Assembly: GCA_947625455.1 (NCBI GenBank)
Contig: CANQOJ010000004.1
Span: 1 to 30,744, forward strand
Reading direction: 5' to 3'
DNA: 30,744 bases
Origin: an uncultured Clostridia bacterium
GTDB lineage: Bacteria > Bacillota > Clostridia > Oscillospirales > Ruminococcaceae
A model generated the notes under the pieces. It did no database searches, was not told the origin of the DNA, and worked only from the letters and a program-made list of their open reading frames with translations. Position 1 is the first letter of the stretch. Each line of letters opens with the position of its first letter. Both the position numbers and the translations under genes were made by a program. Of this stretch, positions 7,056 to 16,441 are shown in pieces.

Positions 7056-9242
7056 ATGGTAACAGACGGAAAGCTTTTAAGCATTTCGGGAAATGTTGAA
7101 GATGTTGTTTTTTACAACGACGAAAACGGATATATTGTTCTTGTTCTCGAAGTTGACGGAGAACCTGTTGAAGCTGTAGGCACAATGGGAGATGTCCGAG
7201 AGGGAGAAAGACTTACCGTATACGGAGAGTATGTCGAACATTCAAAATACGGAAAGCAGTTCAGGGTTGACATTTTTGAACGCCAGCTTCCGACCGACCT
7301 TAAAATGCTTCAGAAGTATTTAAGTTCGGGCATACTGCGGGGCGTCGGGAATGTTCTTGCAAAGAAGATTGTAGAAGCATTCGGCGAGAAAACCGCGTAT
7401 ATACTTGAAAACGATCCTGTTCAGCTTGCGTCAATTAAAGGAGTTACTCCCGACAAGGCTATGCTTATCGGAAATGATTATCAGAACATTTCGGGCATAA
7501 GAAAAGCGCTTACATACTTCTCAAAGTACGGTATAGAGTATAAGTACATATCGTCCGCATGGAAGAAATACGGCACAAGTTTAATCCGCGCCGTTGAGGG
7601 AAATCCGTATTTGCTCTGCGGACTTGGGATAGGACTGCCGTTTGAGGACGCGGACAGGATAGCGGACGACCTGGATTTTCCTAAAAACAGCGAGGAAAGG
7701 GTTTCCGCGGGCATTATCCATGAACTTATAAGCGCGGTAAATGACGGTCATGTCTGCGTAAAGGAAACGGTATTAAGCGATAAAGTAATGACATGGCTTA
7801 TGGTAAGCGCTAAACTGTACGATTCGTCAATGGAGTACCTTAAAAGCGCGGGAGAAATTGAGGTTTACGGAGAATATGTCTATCTTTCGGAGTATTTTGA
7901 AGCGGAGAAGTTTATTGCCGAGAAGCTTTGCGAGATGATAAGGCGTAATGACGGCAGCGACGCGGATTATGAAGAAGAGATAAACGGCTTGTCATGGGAA
8001 AGCGGTTTTGAGTATGACGAGGCGCAAAAGTCGGCAATCAAAGGCTGTATGAACAACCATGTTTTCATAATCACGGGCGGACCGGGTACGGGAAAAACAA
8101 CTGCGTTAAACGCTGTCATAGGATTATGCAGAAAGCGAGGGCTTAAGATAAAGCTAGCCGCGCCTACGGGGAGAGCAGCGCAGAGAATAGCCGAAGTCAC
8201 CGAGACATCTGCCCAGACGATACACAGGCTTCTTGAAGCCGACCTTTCAACAGGCGAGAGCATTTTCCGCAGAAACGAGGAAAACCCGATTTCATGCGAC
8301 GTGCTGATAATAGACGAGATGTCTATGGTTGACACGCTGCTTTTCGCTTCGCTTTTAAGGGCGGTCAAGAGTTCATCTAGGCTTGTCCTTGTAGGAGACA
8401 GCGACCAGCTTCCGTCAGTAAGCGCGGGGAATATCCTGCGCGAACTTGTAAGCTGCAATAAAATGCCCAAAGCCGAGCTTACAAAGATTTTCAGACAGGC
8501 GGCGCAAAGCCTTATCATAACAAACGCGCACGAGATTATAAAAGGGAATATGCCCGACCTTGACGACAGGAAGAACGATTTCTTCTTTATGGAGTCGGAG
8601 AGCGAGGATAATTCAATGCGCCTTGTTACGGAACTTTGCGCTTTGAGACTTCCGAAAAGATACGGATATGATCCAAAGGCTGATATACAAGTATTATGCC
8701 TTTCGAGAATGGGTACGGTAGGCACTGCGAAACTTAATTCCGAGCTTCAGAAAGCGTTAAATCCCCCCGCTGCAAACAAGCGCGAGATGAAGTATATGAA
8801 CGCGCTTTTCCGCGAGGGCGACAAGATAATGCAGACAAAAAATGACTACAATGTTGAATGGCGCAGAGGGAATGAAAAATCCCACGGCGTTTATAACGGC
8901 GATATGGGGATTGTTTTAGAGGCTGACAAAACAAGGCTGCTTATCGACTTTGAGGGCAGGCGGGCAGTTTACGAGGGCGAAATGCTTAAAAATATCGAAC
9001 ATGCCTACGCCGTCACTGTTCACAAAAGCCAAGGCAGCGAATATCCTGCTGTCATAATCCCGCTTCCAAACGGCATGGAAAAGCTTTCATACAGAAATAT
9101 TCTCTACACCGCGGTAACGCGCGCAAAGTCGATACTTATTGTTATAGGCACGAGAAGAAAGATTGCCGCTATGATAGCGAATGACAGAAGAGATGAAAGA
9201 CATTCTTGCTTAAAGATGATGATTGAGGACAATTTTGAATAG
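7056..9242 (+). CDS. recD2: RecD2-type 5'-3' DNA helicase
   Basis: Superfamily 1B helicase related to RecD, in the form found in bacteria as a stand-alone enzyme without RecBC, 728 aa. The N-terminal 320 residues are the extension typical of RecD2, with helix-hairpin-helix-like segments (SSGILRGVGNVLAKKIVEAFG and SIKGVTPDKA). The motor follows: Walker A GGPGTGKTT (about 341-349), Walker B VLIIDEMSMVD (about 416-426), VGDSDQLPSVSAGN (about 447-460), a UvrD-C-like region with TVHKSQGSEYPAVIIPLP (about 655-672), and YTAVTRAKSILIVIG. It begins 3 bp after the preceding stop and overlaps the next gene. Its role is probably in replication fork or recombination repair, close to mutSL. Confidence 0.95.
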   Translation: MVTDGKLLSISGNVEDVVFYNDENGYIVLVLEVDGEPVEAVGTMGDVREGERLTVYGEYVEHSKYGKQFRVDIFERQLPTDLKMLQKYLSSGILRGVGNVLAKKIVEAFGEKTAYILENDPVQLASIKGVTPDKAMLIGNDYQNISGIRKALTYFSKYGIEYKYISSAWKKYGTSLIRAVEGNPYLLCGLGIGLPFEDADRIADDLDFPKNSEERVSAGIIHELISAVNDGHVCVKETVLSDKVMTWLMVSAKLYDSSMEYLKSAGEIEVYGEYVYLSEYFEAEKFIAEKLCEMIRRNDGSDADYEEEINGLSWESGFEYDEAQKSAIKGCMNNHVFIITGGPGTGKTTALNAVIGLCRKRGLKIKLAAPTGRAAQRIAEVTETSAQTIHRLLEADLSTGESIFRRNEENPISCDVLIIDEMSMVDTLLFASLLRAVKSSSRLVLVGDSDQLPSVSAGNILRELVSCNKMPKAELTKIFRQAAQSLIITNAHEIIKGNMPDLDDRKNDFFFMESESEDNSMRLVTELCALRLPKRYGYDPKADIQVLCLSRMGTVGTAKLNSELQKALNPPAANKREMKYMNALFREGDKIMQTKNDYNVEWRRGNEKSHGVYNGDMGIVLEADKTRLLIDFEGRRAVYEGEMLKNIEHAYAVTVHKSQGSEYPAVIIPLPNGMEKLSYRNILYTAVTRAKSILIVIGTRRKIAAMIANDRRDERHSCLKMMIEDNFE

Positions 9243-9927
9243 GCATGATATATACCGCAAGATGTTTTCGCTTGCTTACCCGAATGCCTGCCCGTTTTGC
9301 TCGAAAGTTATTGAATATGACGAATACTGCTGCGAAAGCTGTAAGGAGTATCTGCCGTATGTAAGAAAGCAGATAGGCATAAGCGACAGCATTTCGAGGT
9401 TTTACGCCTGCTGTTTTTTTGCGCTGAGAGCAAAGGTCGCAGTGTACAGAATGAAGCTGGAGAAAGAGATTTATCCTGTTTACGGCATAGGGAAGATGAT
9501 GTATGAAATGCTTCGTGAAGAGCTTGAAACAGCGGACATGCTTGTGCCTGTGCCGTGCGGATTTTTGAGCATATTAAAGCGCGGGTTTTCGCCTGCCGAG
9601 CTTATAGCAAAGAGGATTTCCTATTTCAGCAAAACGCCCGCTATAAAAGCAATATGCGTAAACGGCAAAAAGTCTGAACAAAAGCTGCTCGACGAAACAA
9701 AGCGCATTGAAAACGCAAAGATAAGCTTTTATGTAAACCCGAAAGCTGATGTTTCGCACAAAAGGATAATTCTTATCGACGACGTATGCACTACGGGCAG
9801 TACGATAAGCGTTATTGCACAAAAGCTTAAGGAAGCGGGGGCAAAGGAAGTCTGCGCGGCGGTGTTTGCTAAAACTGTCAGATTGTCAAAAATTGAACTT
9901 CATAAGAAAACGTTCAGAAAGGTATAA
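9235..9927 (+). CDS. ComF/ComFC-like phosphoribosyltransferase family protein
   Basis: 230 aa from TTG at 9235, with GAGG (9225-9228) 6 nt upstream. An in-frame TTG at 9223 is the alternative, giving 234 aa. The N-terminus carries a four-Cys zinc-ribbon-like cluster (CPFC and CCESC). The C-terminus has the PRPP-binding signature IILIDDVCTTGSTI, preceded by LVPVP and the RGFSPAEL segment typical of ComFC/GntX proteins. In naturally competent bacteria the family helps DNA uptake. The exact reaction is not established, and no comFA or comFB is adjacent. The start codon overlaps the recD2 stop, so translation is coupled. Confidence 0.88.
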   Translation: MNRHDIYRKMFSLAYPNACPFCSKVIEYDEYCCESCKEYLPYVRKQIGISDSISRFYACCFFALRAKVAVYRMKLEKEIYPVYGIGKMMYEMLREELETADMLVPVPCGFLSILKRGFSPAELIAKRISYFSKTPAIKAICVNGKKSEQKLLDETKRIENAKISFYVNPKADVSHKRIILIDDVCTTGSTISVIAQKLKEAGAKEVCAAVFAKTVRLSKIELHKKTFRKV

Positions 9928-9933
9928 TATCTT

Positions 9934-11334
9934 ATGACGATAAAAATTTCTCCCGATGAAATTAAACGTCAGCGGGAGTTTTCAAAAAAGGCGGGAGAAA
10001 TTCTGAAAAGCCGCACGGCTTCTCCCATAGCCCATGTTCATACTTTCGGCTGTCAGCAGAATGTAAGCGACGGCGAGAAGATAAAAGGCATGCTTGCCGA
10101 GATGGGGTGCGGACTGTCGAATACTCCCGACGGCGCGGATATTGTCATATTCAACACCTGCGCGGTGAGGGAAAATGCAGAGGACAGGGTTTTCGGAAAT
10201 CTCGGCGCATTAAAGCATGAAAAGGCAAAAAATCCCGATATGATTATAGCGGTATGCGGCTGTATGACAGAGCAGGAGCATATTGTTGAGAGGATAAAGA
10301 AAAGCTTTCCGCATGTTGATCTGGTGTTCGGTACAAACGCTCTGCATACGCTCCCCGAACTTATTTACGGTCAGCTTACGGGCAAAAAGCGGGTGTTTTC
10401 TGTTCCGAAATGCGACGGGACGATTGCCGAGGGATTGCCGATAAGGCGTGAAAGCAGGATAACGGCGAATATACCGATTATGTACGGCTGCAACAACTTT
10501 TGCAGTTACTGCATTGTGCCTTTTGTAAGAGGCAGAGAACGTTCGAGGGAAATGTCCGATATTATCGCCGAAGTAAAGCAGGCTATAGAAAGCGGCGCAA
10601 AGGATATCTGGCTTCTCGGTCAGAATGTAAATTCATACGGAAAAGAGCTTGGAACAAGTTTCTCGGAACTTTTGCGCGAGGTAAACGCAATTTCGGGAGA
10701 ATTTCGCATAAACTATATGTCAAGCCACCCGAAAGACGCGACAAAAGAGCTTATTGATACGATAGCTGAGTGCGAAAAAGTATCGCGTCATTTTCATCTG
10801 CCCGTACAGAGCGGCTCGGACAGGATTTTAAAGCTGATGAACCGCCATTATACGAGAAGCGACTATCTTGAAGAAGTGAGGTATATACGCGAGAAAATCC
10901 CCGATTCGGCGATAACTTCCGACATAATCGTAGGGTTCCCCGGCGAAACATACGAGGATTTTAAGGATACTTTAAGCCTTATAGAGCAGGTGCGGTTCGA
11001 TTCGCTTTATACGTTTATATTCAGCCCAAGAAAAGGCACGAAAGCTTCTGAAATGGACGATTTTGTTTCAGCGGAGGAAAAGGGAAAATGGTTTAAGGAA
11101 CTGCTTTCGGTGCAGTCTCAAATAGGCAGAGGAATGTATGAAAAGTATGTAGGCAGGACATTTCGCGTCTTGTGCGAGGGCAGAGGCAGAAGCAACGAAA
11201 AATTGTTTACAGGTCATACCGAACAGGGCGCAATAGTGGATTTTGACGGTGACAGTTCTTTAATCGGAAAGTTCGTCAGCGTTAAGATAGAACAGGCATT
11301 TGAATGGATGCTTATGGGAAAAACCATTGATTAA
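9934..11334 (+). CDS. miaB: tRNA-2-methylthio-N6-dimethylallyladenosine synthase
   Basis: Radical-SAM methylthiotransferase that adds 2-methylthio to i6A37 of tRNAs reading UNN codons, 466 aa. The N-terminal UPF0004 domain has the three auxiliary-cluster cysteines C40, C76 and C110, in the contexts FGCQQN, NTCAVR and CGCMTEQE. The radical SAM cluster is C186-x3-C190-x2-C193 in YGCNNFCSYC. A C-terminal TRAM domain begins near 400. Features such as VRGRERSR and MNRHYTR are typical of MiaB rather than MtaB or RimO. The substrate i6A would be made by MiaA, encoded downstream at 16442. In Bacillus the homologue likewise precedes ymcA. Confidence 0.95.
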   Translation: MTIKISPDEIKRQREFSKKAGEILKSRTASPIAHVHTFGCQQNVSDGEKIKGMLAEMGCGLSNTPDGADIVIFNTCAVRENAEDRVFGNLGALKHEKAKNPDMIIAVCGCMTEQEHIVERIKKSFPHVDLVFGTNALHTLPELIYGQLTGKKRVFSVPKCDGTIAEGLPIRRESRITANIPIMYGCNNFCSYCIVPFVRGRERSREMSDIIAEVKQAIESGAKDIWLLGQNVNSYGKELGTSFSELLREVNAISGEFRINYMSSHPKDATKELIDTIAECEKVSRHFHLPVQSGSDRILKLMNRHYTRSDYLEEVRYIREKIPDSAITSDIIVGFPGETYEDFKDTLSLIEQVRFDSLYTFIFSPRKGTKASEMDDFVSAEEKGKWFKELLSVQSQIGRGMYEKYVGRTFRVLCEGRGRSNEKLFTGHTEQGAIVDFDGDSSLIGKFVSVKIEQAFEWMLMGKTID

Positions 11335-11355
11335 ATCAGTAAAGGAGAAAACATT

Positions 11356-11775
11356 ATGACAGTAATAGAAGCGGCAAGAGCGTTAGGCAAAACAGTTCAG
11401 GCAGACGAAAGGTATATCGCATACGCCAAGGCTAAAGAAGCCAATGACAATGACAGCGAACTTCAGAACCTTATCGGCGAGTTTAATCTTATCCGCCAGA
11501 ATGTTGCGCTTGAAAGCGACAAAGCGCCCGAAGAAGTTGACAGCGAAAAGGTGAAAGAACTTACCGCCAAAATGCAGGAAGCCTATGAAAAGGTAATGTC
11601 AAACGAGAACATGGCATTGTTCACCGTTGCAAAACAGGGCATGGACAAGCTGATGAGCGAGATAAACACAATCCTTACCTATTCGGTTGAGGGAATGGAT
11701 CCCGAAACCTGCCCGTCAGCACCGCCCGCTTCGGAATGTTCGGGAAGCTGTTCAACCTGCGGCGGCTGCGGCTGA
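11356..11775 (+). CDS. ymcA: YlbF/YmcA (RicF/RicA) family protein with Cys-rich tail
   Basis: 139-aa helical protein with an AAAGGAG site upstream. Residues 1-112 are alpha-helical and match the YlbF/YmcA family (IEAARALGKTVQADERYIAYAKA...). In Bacillus these proteins form the RicA-RicF-RicT complex, which carries iron-sulphur clusters and controls RNA maturation with RNase Y. The tail contains C119, C128, C132, C135 and C138, suited to binding a cluster. Its position directly after miaB and before mutS matches ymcA in Bacillus, so RicA is the better guess than RicF. The family assignment rests on the N-terminal pattern and synteny. Confidence 0.83.
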   Translation: MTVIEAARALGKTVQADERYIAYAKAKEANDNDSELQNLIGEFNLIRQNVALESDKAPEEVDSEKVKELTAKMQEAYEKVMSNENMALFTVAKQGMDKLMSEINTILTYSVEGMDPETCPSAPPASECSGSCSTCGGCG

Positions 11776-11795
11776 TATTTGTTCAAAATTAAAAT

Positions 11796-11828
11796 CGGAC
11801 TGTTGGGAAAGGCGTTCTCAACAGTCCG
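11796..11828 (+). promoter_or_regulatory. Hairpin upstream of mutS
   Basis: CGGACTGTTGGGAA pairs with TTCTCAACAGTCCG over 14 bp, including one G-U pair, around a 5-nt loop. No U-tract follows, so it is not a classical terminator. It ends 23 nt before the mutS ATG. Similar arms occur before mutL and lspA. It may stabilise the 5' end of a processed mutS message or be a small palindromic repeat. Confidence 0.65.
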
Positions 11829-11851
11829 GCAATATATTCAGAGGTCAGAAA

Positions 11852-14452
11852 ATGGAAAAGGAAACAGTAAAAATATCCCCCATGCTTAAACAATATCTTG
11901 ATATAAAGAGAACATATCCGGGATATATTTTGTTTTTCAGACTGGGCGATTTCTACGAGATGTTTTTTGATGACGCGGTGAACGTATCGAGGGAGTTGGA
12001 ACTTGTACTTACCACAAGGGTGGGTTCTCCCATGTGCGGCGTGCCGTATCACAGCAGTGAGATGTACATAAAACGTCTTATCGACAAGGGCTTCAGGGTT
12101 GCTATCTGTGAACAGCTTACCGATCCGAAAGCGTCAAAAGGACTTGTTCAGCGCGGAGTTATCCGCATTGTCACGGCGGGGACTGTCGTTGAGGATTCAA
12201 TGCTTTCCGAGGACAAGAACAACTTTATTGCAAGCATTTACGTTAAAGACGGCAGTGCGGGCATGGTCTTTGCCGACGTTTCAACGGGAGAACTGAACGT
12301 TCTGGAAAAAAGCGGCAAGAACATTGAAGCGGAAATCTGTTCGGAAATCGCGGGATATAATCCCGTTGAGATACTTATAAACGGGGATTTTCTTGACCTT
12401 AAAGAAACAGCTTCTTATATCAAAACAAATATGCGAAATTGTTCATGCGAGCTTTGCGGTGACGATAAGTTTGACAATTCGGACATTTCCGTTATCACTA
12501 ATCAGTTTGAAAATGAAAGCAGTGCGCAGTCGCTGGGTATTTCGTCAATGCCTCTCGTCCAAAAGGCATTGTGCGCGCTTTTCAGATATCTCGGCGATAC
12601 CTATAAGCAGACAGTAAAGCGTTTTACGGGAGTGCGGGTGCATAAGGAAAACGACTATATGGAACTCGGCATTTCTACCCGCAAAAACCTTGAACTCTGC
12701 GAGACAATGCGGTCGGGAGAAAAGCGGGGTTCTTTGCTTTGGGTGCTGGACAAGACGGTTACATCTATGGGCAGGAGAAAACTTCGTTCATGGATAGAAC
12801 GTCCTTTGGTTTCGCATGCGCAGATTCTCGAAAGAATTGACGCCGTTGAGGAATTTACAAAGAACTCCGCGGTTCTGACGGATTTGCGCGAAGCATTGAA
12901 AGGCGTTTATGATTTGGAAAGGCTGTTGTCGAGAATTGCCTGCAAAACCGCAAATCCGCGCGATATTTACACCATGGGAAAAACGCTTTCGGCTATTCCC
13001 TCGGTAAAAGCGGAACTTGGGAAAATGAACTCGCGAATGCTCAAAAGGCTTAATTCGCAGATTAGCGAAATAGCTGACGCAAGAACGCTTATTGAAAATT
13101 CAATACTTGACGACGCTCCCGTTACATTAAAAGACGGCGGCATTATAAAAGAAGGGTTCAACGAGGAGATAGACAGACTGCGTTCCATAAAGGACGGCGG
13201 CGGCAATATTCTCCATGATATAGAGGTAAGAGAGCGCGAAAAAACAGGCATACGCACCCTCAGAACGGGCTACAACAGAGTTTTCGGGTACTATATCGAG
13301 GTTTCAAACAGCTTTAAGGACAAAGTTCCCGAACATTATAAAAGAAAACAAACGCTTACAAACGGCGAGCGCTATACTACCGATGAACTCAAAAACCTTG
13401 AGGGCGAGATTTTGGGCGCAAATGAAAAGCTTGTTGCGCTGGAACAGTCTGTATTTGCGGAAATACGCGATTTCGTCGCCACAAAGCTTGCGGAGATACA
13501 GCAGACGGCGGTGGCGCTTTCCGAAGCAGACGTGCTGTGTTCATTTGCACAAGTATCGCTTGAAAACGGGTATATAAGACCTGAGATAACGTTGGACAGC
13601 GTCATTGACATCAAAAACGGACGTCACCCCGTTGTCGAAAATCTTCTGCTTGACCGTCAGTTTACGCCGAACGACGTTTATCTTGACAATTCCGACAACA
13701 AGCTCCTTATTATAACAGGACCGAATATGTCGGGAAAATCAACGTTTATGCGGCAGACGGCGATTATTGTCATTATGGCGCAGATAGGGTGCTTTGTACC
13801 CGCAAGCTATGCAAAGATAGGCGTTGTTGACAAGATATTTACGAGAGTAGGCGCGTCAGACGACCTTGCGGCGGGGCAGTCTACGTTTATGGTGGAAATG
13901 AACGAGGTTGCGGAAATCCTCAAAAACGCAACAAAGAACAGCCTTGTTATCCTTGACGAGATAGGCAGAGGCACTTCAACGTTTGACGGTATTTCAATCG
14001 CAAAGGCAGTAGCCGAGTTCATTCTTGAAAAAATCGGCGCGAAAACCTTGTTCGCTACGCATTATCATGAACTTATCTCAATGGAAAACGAGCATAAGGG
14101 CGTAAAGAATTTCAGCGTTGCCGTCACAAAAAAGGGCGACGATATAAAGTTTTTGCACAAGATTATTGAGGGCGGTACTGACGACAGCTACGGAATTGAA
14201 GTGGCGAAACTTGCAGGACTTCCGAAAAGGGTAGTTGAGCGAGCAAAGCAGGAACTTAAAGAACTGGAAATAAGCGGAAAAGTAAAGCTTGAAGAGCAAA
14301 TTGAAAACGGGCGCAAAAATCAGATAAATCTTACGGCAGTTGAGGAGCAGAATGTTCTTGCAAGACTGCGCTCGGTAGATATAAATATCCTGTCGCCTAT
14401 GGACGCGCTGATGTTTATAAAAGAGCTTAAAGATAATCTCGGAAGTAAGTAA
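11852..14452 (+). CDS. mutS: DNA mismatch repair protein MutS
   Basis: Mismatch-recognition ATPase that starts post-replicative repair, 866 aa from the ATG at 11852. The frame is open upstream, but the extra 55 codons overlap the ymcA tail and a hairpin and look non-native. The mismatch-reading F34-Y35-E36 (GDFYEMF) sits where MutS1 proteins have it. The ATPase shows Walker A GPNMSGKST (about 623-631), Walker B DEIGRGTSTFDG (about 702-713) and the FATHYHEL switch. The C-terminus ends SPMDALMFIKELKD, the usual dimerisation segment. A weak GAGG precedes the start. It is cotranscribed with mutL. Confidence 0.97.
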   Translation: MEKETVKISPMLKQYLDIKRTYPGYILFFRLGDFYEMFFDDAVNVSRELELVLTTRVGSPMCGVPYHSSEMYIKRLIDKGFRVAICEQLTDPKASKGLVQRGVIRIVTAGTVVEDSMLSEDKNNFIASIYVKDGSAGMVFADVSTGELNVLEKSGKNIEAEICSEIAGYNPVEILINGDFLDLKETASYIKTNMRNCSCELCGDDKFDNSDISVITNQFENESSAQSLGISSMPLVQKALCALFRYLGDTYKQTVKRFTGVRVHKENDYMELGISTRKNLELCETMRSGEKRGSLLWVLDKTVTSMGRRKLRSWIERPLVSHAQILERIDAVEEFTKNSAVLTDLREALKGVYDLERLLSRIACKTANPRDIYTMGKTLSAIPSVKAELGKMNSRMLKRLNSQISEIADARTLIENSILDDAPVTLKDGGIIKEGFNEEIDRLRSIKDGGGNILHDIEVREREKTGIRTLRTGYNRVFGYYIEVSNSFKDKVPEHYKRKQTLTNGERYTTDELKNLEGEILGANEKLVALEQSVFAEIRDFVATKLAEIQQTAVALSEADVLCSFAQVSLENGYIRPEITLDSVIDIKNGRHPVVENLLLDRQFTPNDVYLDNSDNKLLIITGPNMSGKSTFMRQTAIIVIMAQIGCFVPASYAKIGVVDKIFTRVGASDDLAAGQSTFMVEMNEVAEILKNATKNSLVILDEIGRGTSTFDGISIAKAVAEFILEKIGAKTLFATHYHELISMENEHKGVKNFSVAVTKKGDDIKFLHKIIEGGTDDSYGIEVAKLAGLPKRVVERAKQELKELEISGKVKLEEQIENGRKNQINLTAVEEQNVLARLRSVDINILSPMDALMFIKELKDNLGSK

Positions 14453-14457
14453 AGTCA

Positions 14458-14489
14458 GACTGCCGATAAATTTGGGTTTATCAACAGCC
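14458..14489 (+). promoter_or_regulatory. Small hairpin upstream of mutL
   Basis: GATAAA pairs with TTTATC around TTTGGG, extended outward by CTG/CAG with an internal loop. It ends 21 nt before the mutL ATG. The right arm TTTATCAACAGCC differs by one base from the outer arm before lspA (TTTATCGACAGCC) and resembles the arm before mutS (TCTCAACAGTCC). The stem is weak on its own, and the similarity between sites is the main evidence. Confidence 0.45.
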
Positions 14490-14510
14490 CGATAAATGGA
14501 GCAAATTAAA

Positions 14511-16415
14511 ATGCCGAAAATAAATCAGCTTGATAAAAGCGTATATGAACTTATTGCGGCGGGCGAGGTAATTGAACGCCCGTCGTCGGTTATAAAAGAA
14601 CTTTGCGAAAACGCAATTGACGCGGGTTCAAGAAACATAAGCGTTGAAATAAAGCGCGGGGGAATTGCATATATGCGTGTTACGGACGACGGCTGCGGCA
14701 TATCGTATGAAGATATGCCCGTTGCGTTTATGCGCCATGCAACAAGCAAGGTCCTTACCGCAAACGACCTTGAAAACATAAACACTTTAGGCTTCAGAGG
14801 AGAAGCGCTAGCGTCAGTCTGCGCGGTATCGAGAATTGAAGCTATAAGCAGGAGAGCGGTGGACAAGCTTGGCGTATCGTACAGAAGCGAGGGCGTAAAT
14901 ACCTTAGAGTATGAAAAAATAGGGTGCGCGGAGGGTACGACAATAATAGTGCGCGACTTGTTTTTCAACACTCCCGCAAGGCTTAAATTTCTCAAAAAGG
15001 ACGTTACGGAGGGCAACTACGTTTCAAATGTGGTGGAAAAACTTGCGCTGTCGCACCCCGATATATCCTTTAGATTTATCAGAGAGGGCAGGCAGACGCT
15101 TCTGACATCGGGCGACGGCAGTTTTTACAGCGCTATAAGAGCCGTTTTCGGAAAGCAGTTCGCCGCGTCAATGATACCCGTTGAAAATGTCTACCGCGAC
15201 ATAGGAGTTACGGGATATGTAAGTTCTCCGCTTTTCACAAAGTCCAACCGCACCATGCAGAACTTTTTCGTAAACGGCAGGAGCGTTAAAAGCCCGCTAT
15301 GCACCGCGGCGCTTGAAGAAGCGTTTAAGAACAACATAATGATAGGGAAATTCCCCGCGTGCGTTCTGTGCGTGAATACAGATCCCGCGCTTCTTGACGC
15401 AAACATCTCCCCCGCAAAGACCGAAGTCCGCTTTTCAAATGAAAAGACGGTGTTTGAAGCGGTTTGCTTTTCGGTCAGGAACGCAATTTTAGGTTATGAC
15501 GAAAGCAGGGAAATAAAGCTCTCAAACGAGGATAACGAAAGTTCAACTGTAGAGATACCGACGGTTAAAATGCCCGTGGGAAATGACATATATTCAGTGC
15601 CGAAACCTGCCGAGAACTTTTACAGAAAGCAGTTTGAGGAAATTGAAGCCGTTCAGCCTACGCTTTCGGGGAGGATAATAACCGAAAATGTTCCCGATTT
15701 GCTTGAACCCGAAAAGCCCGAACCCGCTATAATTCACGATATACAGCCGAATTTGAGCGGATATACGTTCCTGTCGGCAAAATCATTTGAACGCCGCGAA
15801 CAGGAAACAGCTTATGAACCCATAACCGAGGACGAACCCGATTATTCCGACATTCGCGTTATAGGCGAACTGTTCAAAACATACATCCTTTGCGAAAGCA
15901 GAGATACGCTTATCCTTATCGACAAGCACGCCGCGCATGAAAGAATAAATTTCGAGCGGTTCAAAAAAGGAACGGATATTCACGGGCAGCTTCTTATTGA
16001 ACCGCAGGAGGTTTTTTTAAGCGCGGAGGAGTTTGAAGCGGTGAAGTGCTTTAAAGAACAGCTTGAAAACACGGGTATGATTATAAGGCTGACGGACGGC
16101 GGGAAAGCGTATATTGAGGGCGTACCGCAGTCGCTGGAGGGCTGCGATCCCGTAGATTTGCTTCAAAGCATTGCGGAGATACTTGCTGCGGGAAACGGGA
16201 ATGCGGAGGGCGCGCTTTTTGATGACGCGCTTCATACAATGGCGTGCAAGGCAAGCATAAGGGCGAACGAAACGCAGAGTATTGCCGAACTTACATTTCT
16301 TGCCAGGGAAGTCTTAAGCAGCAAGGACATTCGCTACTGCCCTCATGGACGTCCTGTTATGACACAGATTTCCAAACGGCAGATTGAAAAGTACTTTGGG
16401 AGAATACAAAGCTGA
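14511..16415 (+). CDS. mutL: DNA mismatch repair protein MutL (endonuclease type)
   Basis: 634 aa from the ATG at 14511, which has GGAG (14498-14501) 9 nt upstream. An in-frame ATG at 14496 overlaps that site and is less likely. The N-terminal GHKL ATPase has IAAGEVIERPSSVIKELCENAIDAG, DDGCGI and GFRGEAL. The C-terminal domain carries DKHAAHERINFE (from residue 471), matching the metal-dependent nicking motif DQHA(x)2E(x)4E with Lys in place of Gln. It also has ACKASIRAN (about 578) and CPHGRP (about 610). This is the nicking MutL found where MutH is absent. The linker (about 330-430) is acidic and Pro-rich. Confidence 0.96.
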   Translation: MPKINQLDKSVYELIAAGEVIERPSSVIKELCENAIDAGSRNISVEIKRGGIAYMRVTDDGCGISYEDMPVAFMRHATSKVLTANDLENINTLGFRGEALASVCAVSRIEAISRRAVDKLGVSYRSEGVNTLEYEKIGCAEGTTIIVRDLFFNTPARLKFLKKDVTEGNYVSNVVEKLALSHPDISFRFIREGRQTLLTSGDGSFYSAIRAVFGKQFAASMIPVENVYRDIGVTGYVSSPLFTKSNRTMQNFFVNGRSVKSPLCTAALEEAFKNNIMIGKFPACVLCVNTDPALLDANISPAKTEVRFSNEKTVFEAVCFSVRNAILGYDESREIKLSNEDNESSTVEIPTVKMPVGNDIYSVPKPAENFYRKQFEEIEAVQPTLSGRIITENVPDLLEPEKPEPAIIHDIQPNLSGYTFLSAKSFERREQETAYEPITEDEPDYSDIRVIGELFKTYILCESRDTLILIDKHAAHERINFERFKKGTDIHGQLLIEPQEVFLSAEEFEAVKCFKEQLENTGMIIRLTDGGKAYIEGVPQSLEGCDPVDLLQSIAEILAAGNGNAEGALFDDALHTMACKASIRANETQSIAELTFLAREVLSSKDIRYCPHGRPVMTQISKRQIEKYFGRIQS

Positions 16416-16441
16416 AGATAAATTTCGGGAAGGCGGTTTTT

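Noticed and set aside
7967..8725. 252-codon minus-strand frame
   Set aside because: It is antisense to the recD2 motor domain and has a Ser-rich composition typical of shadow frames in this genome.
11687..11851. 55-codon N-terminal extension of MutS
   Set aside because: It overlaps the ymcA end and a 14-bp hairpin; from the ATG at 11852 the F-Y-E mismatch motif falls at the usual residue.
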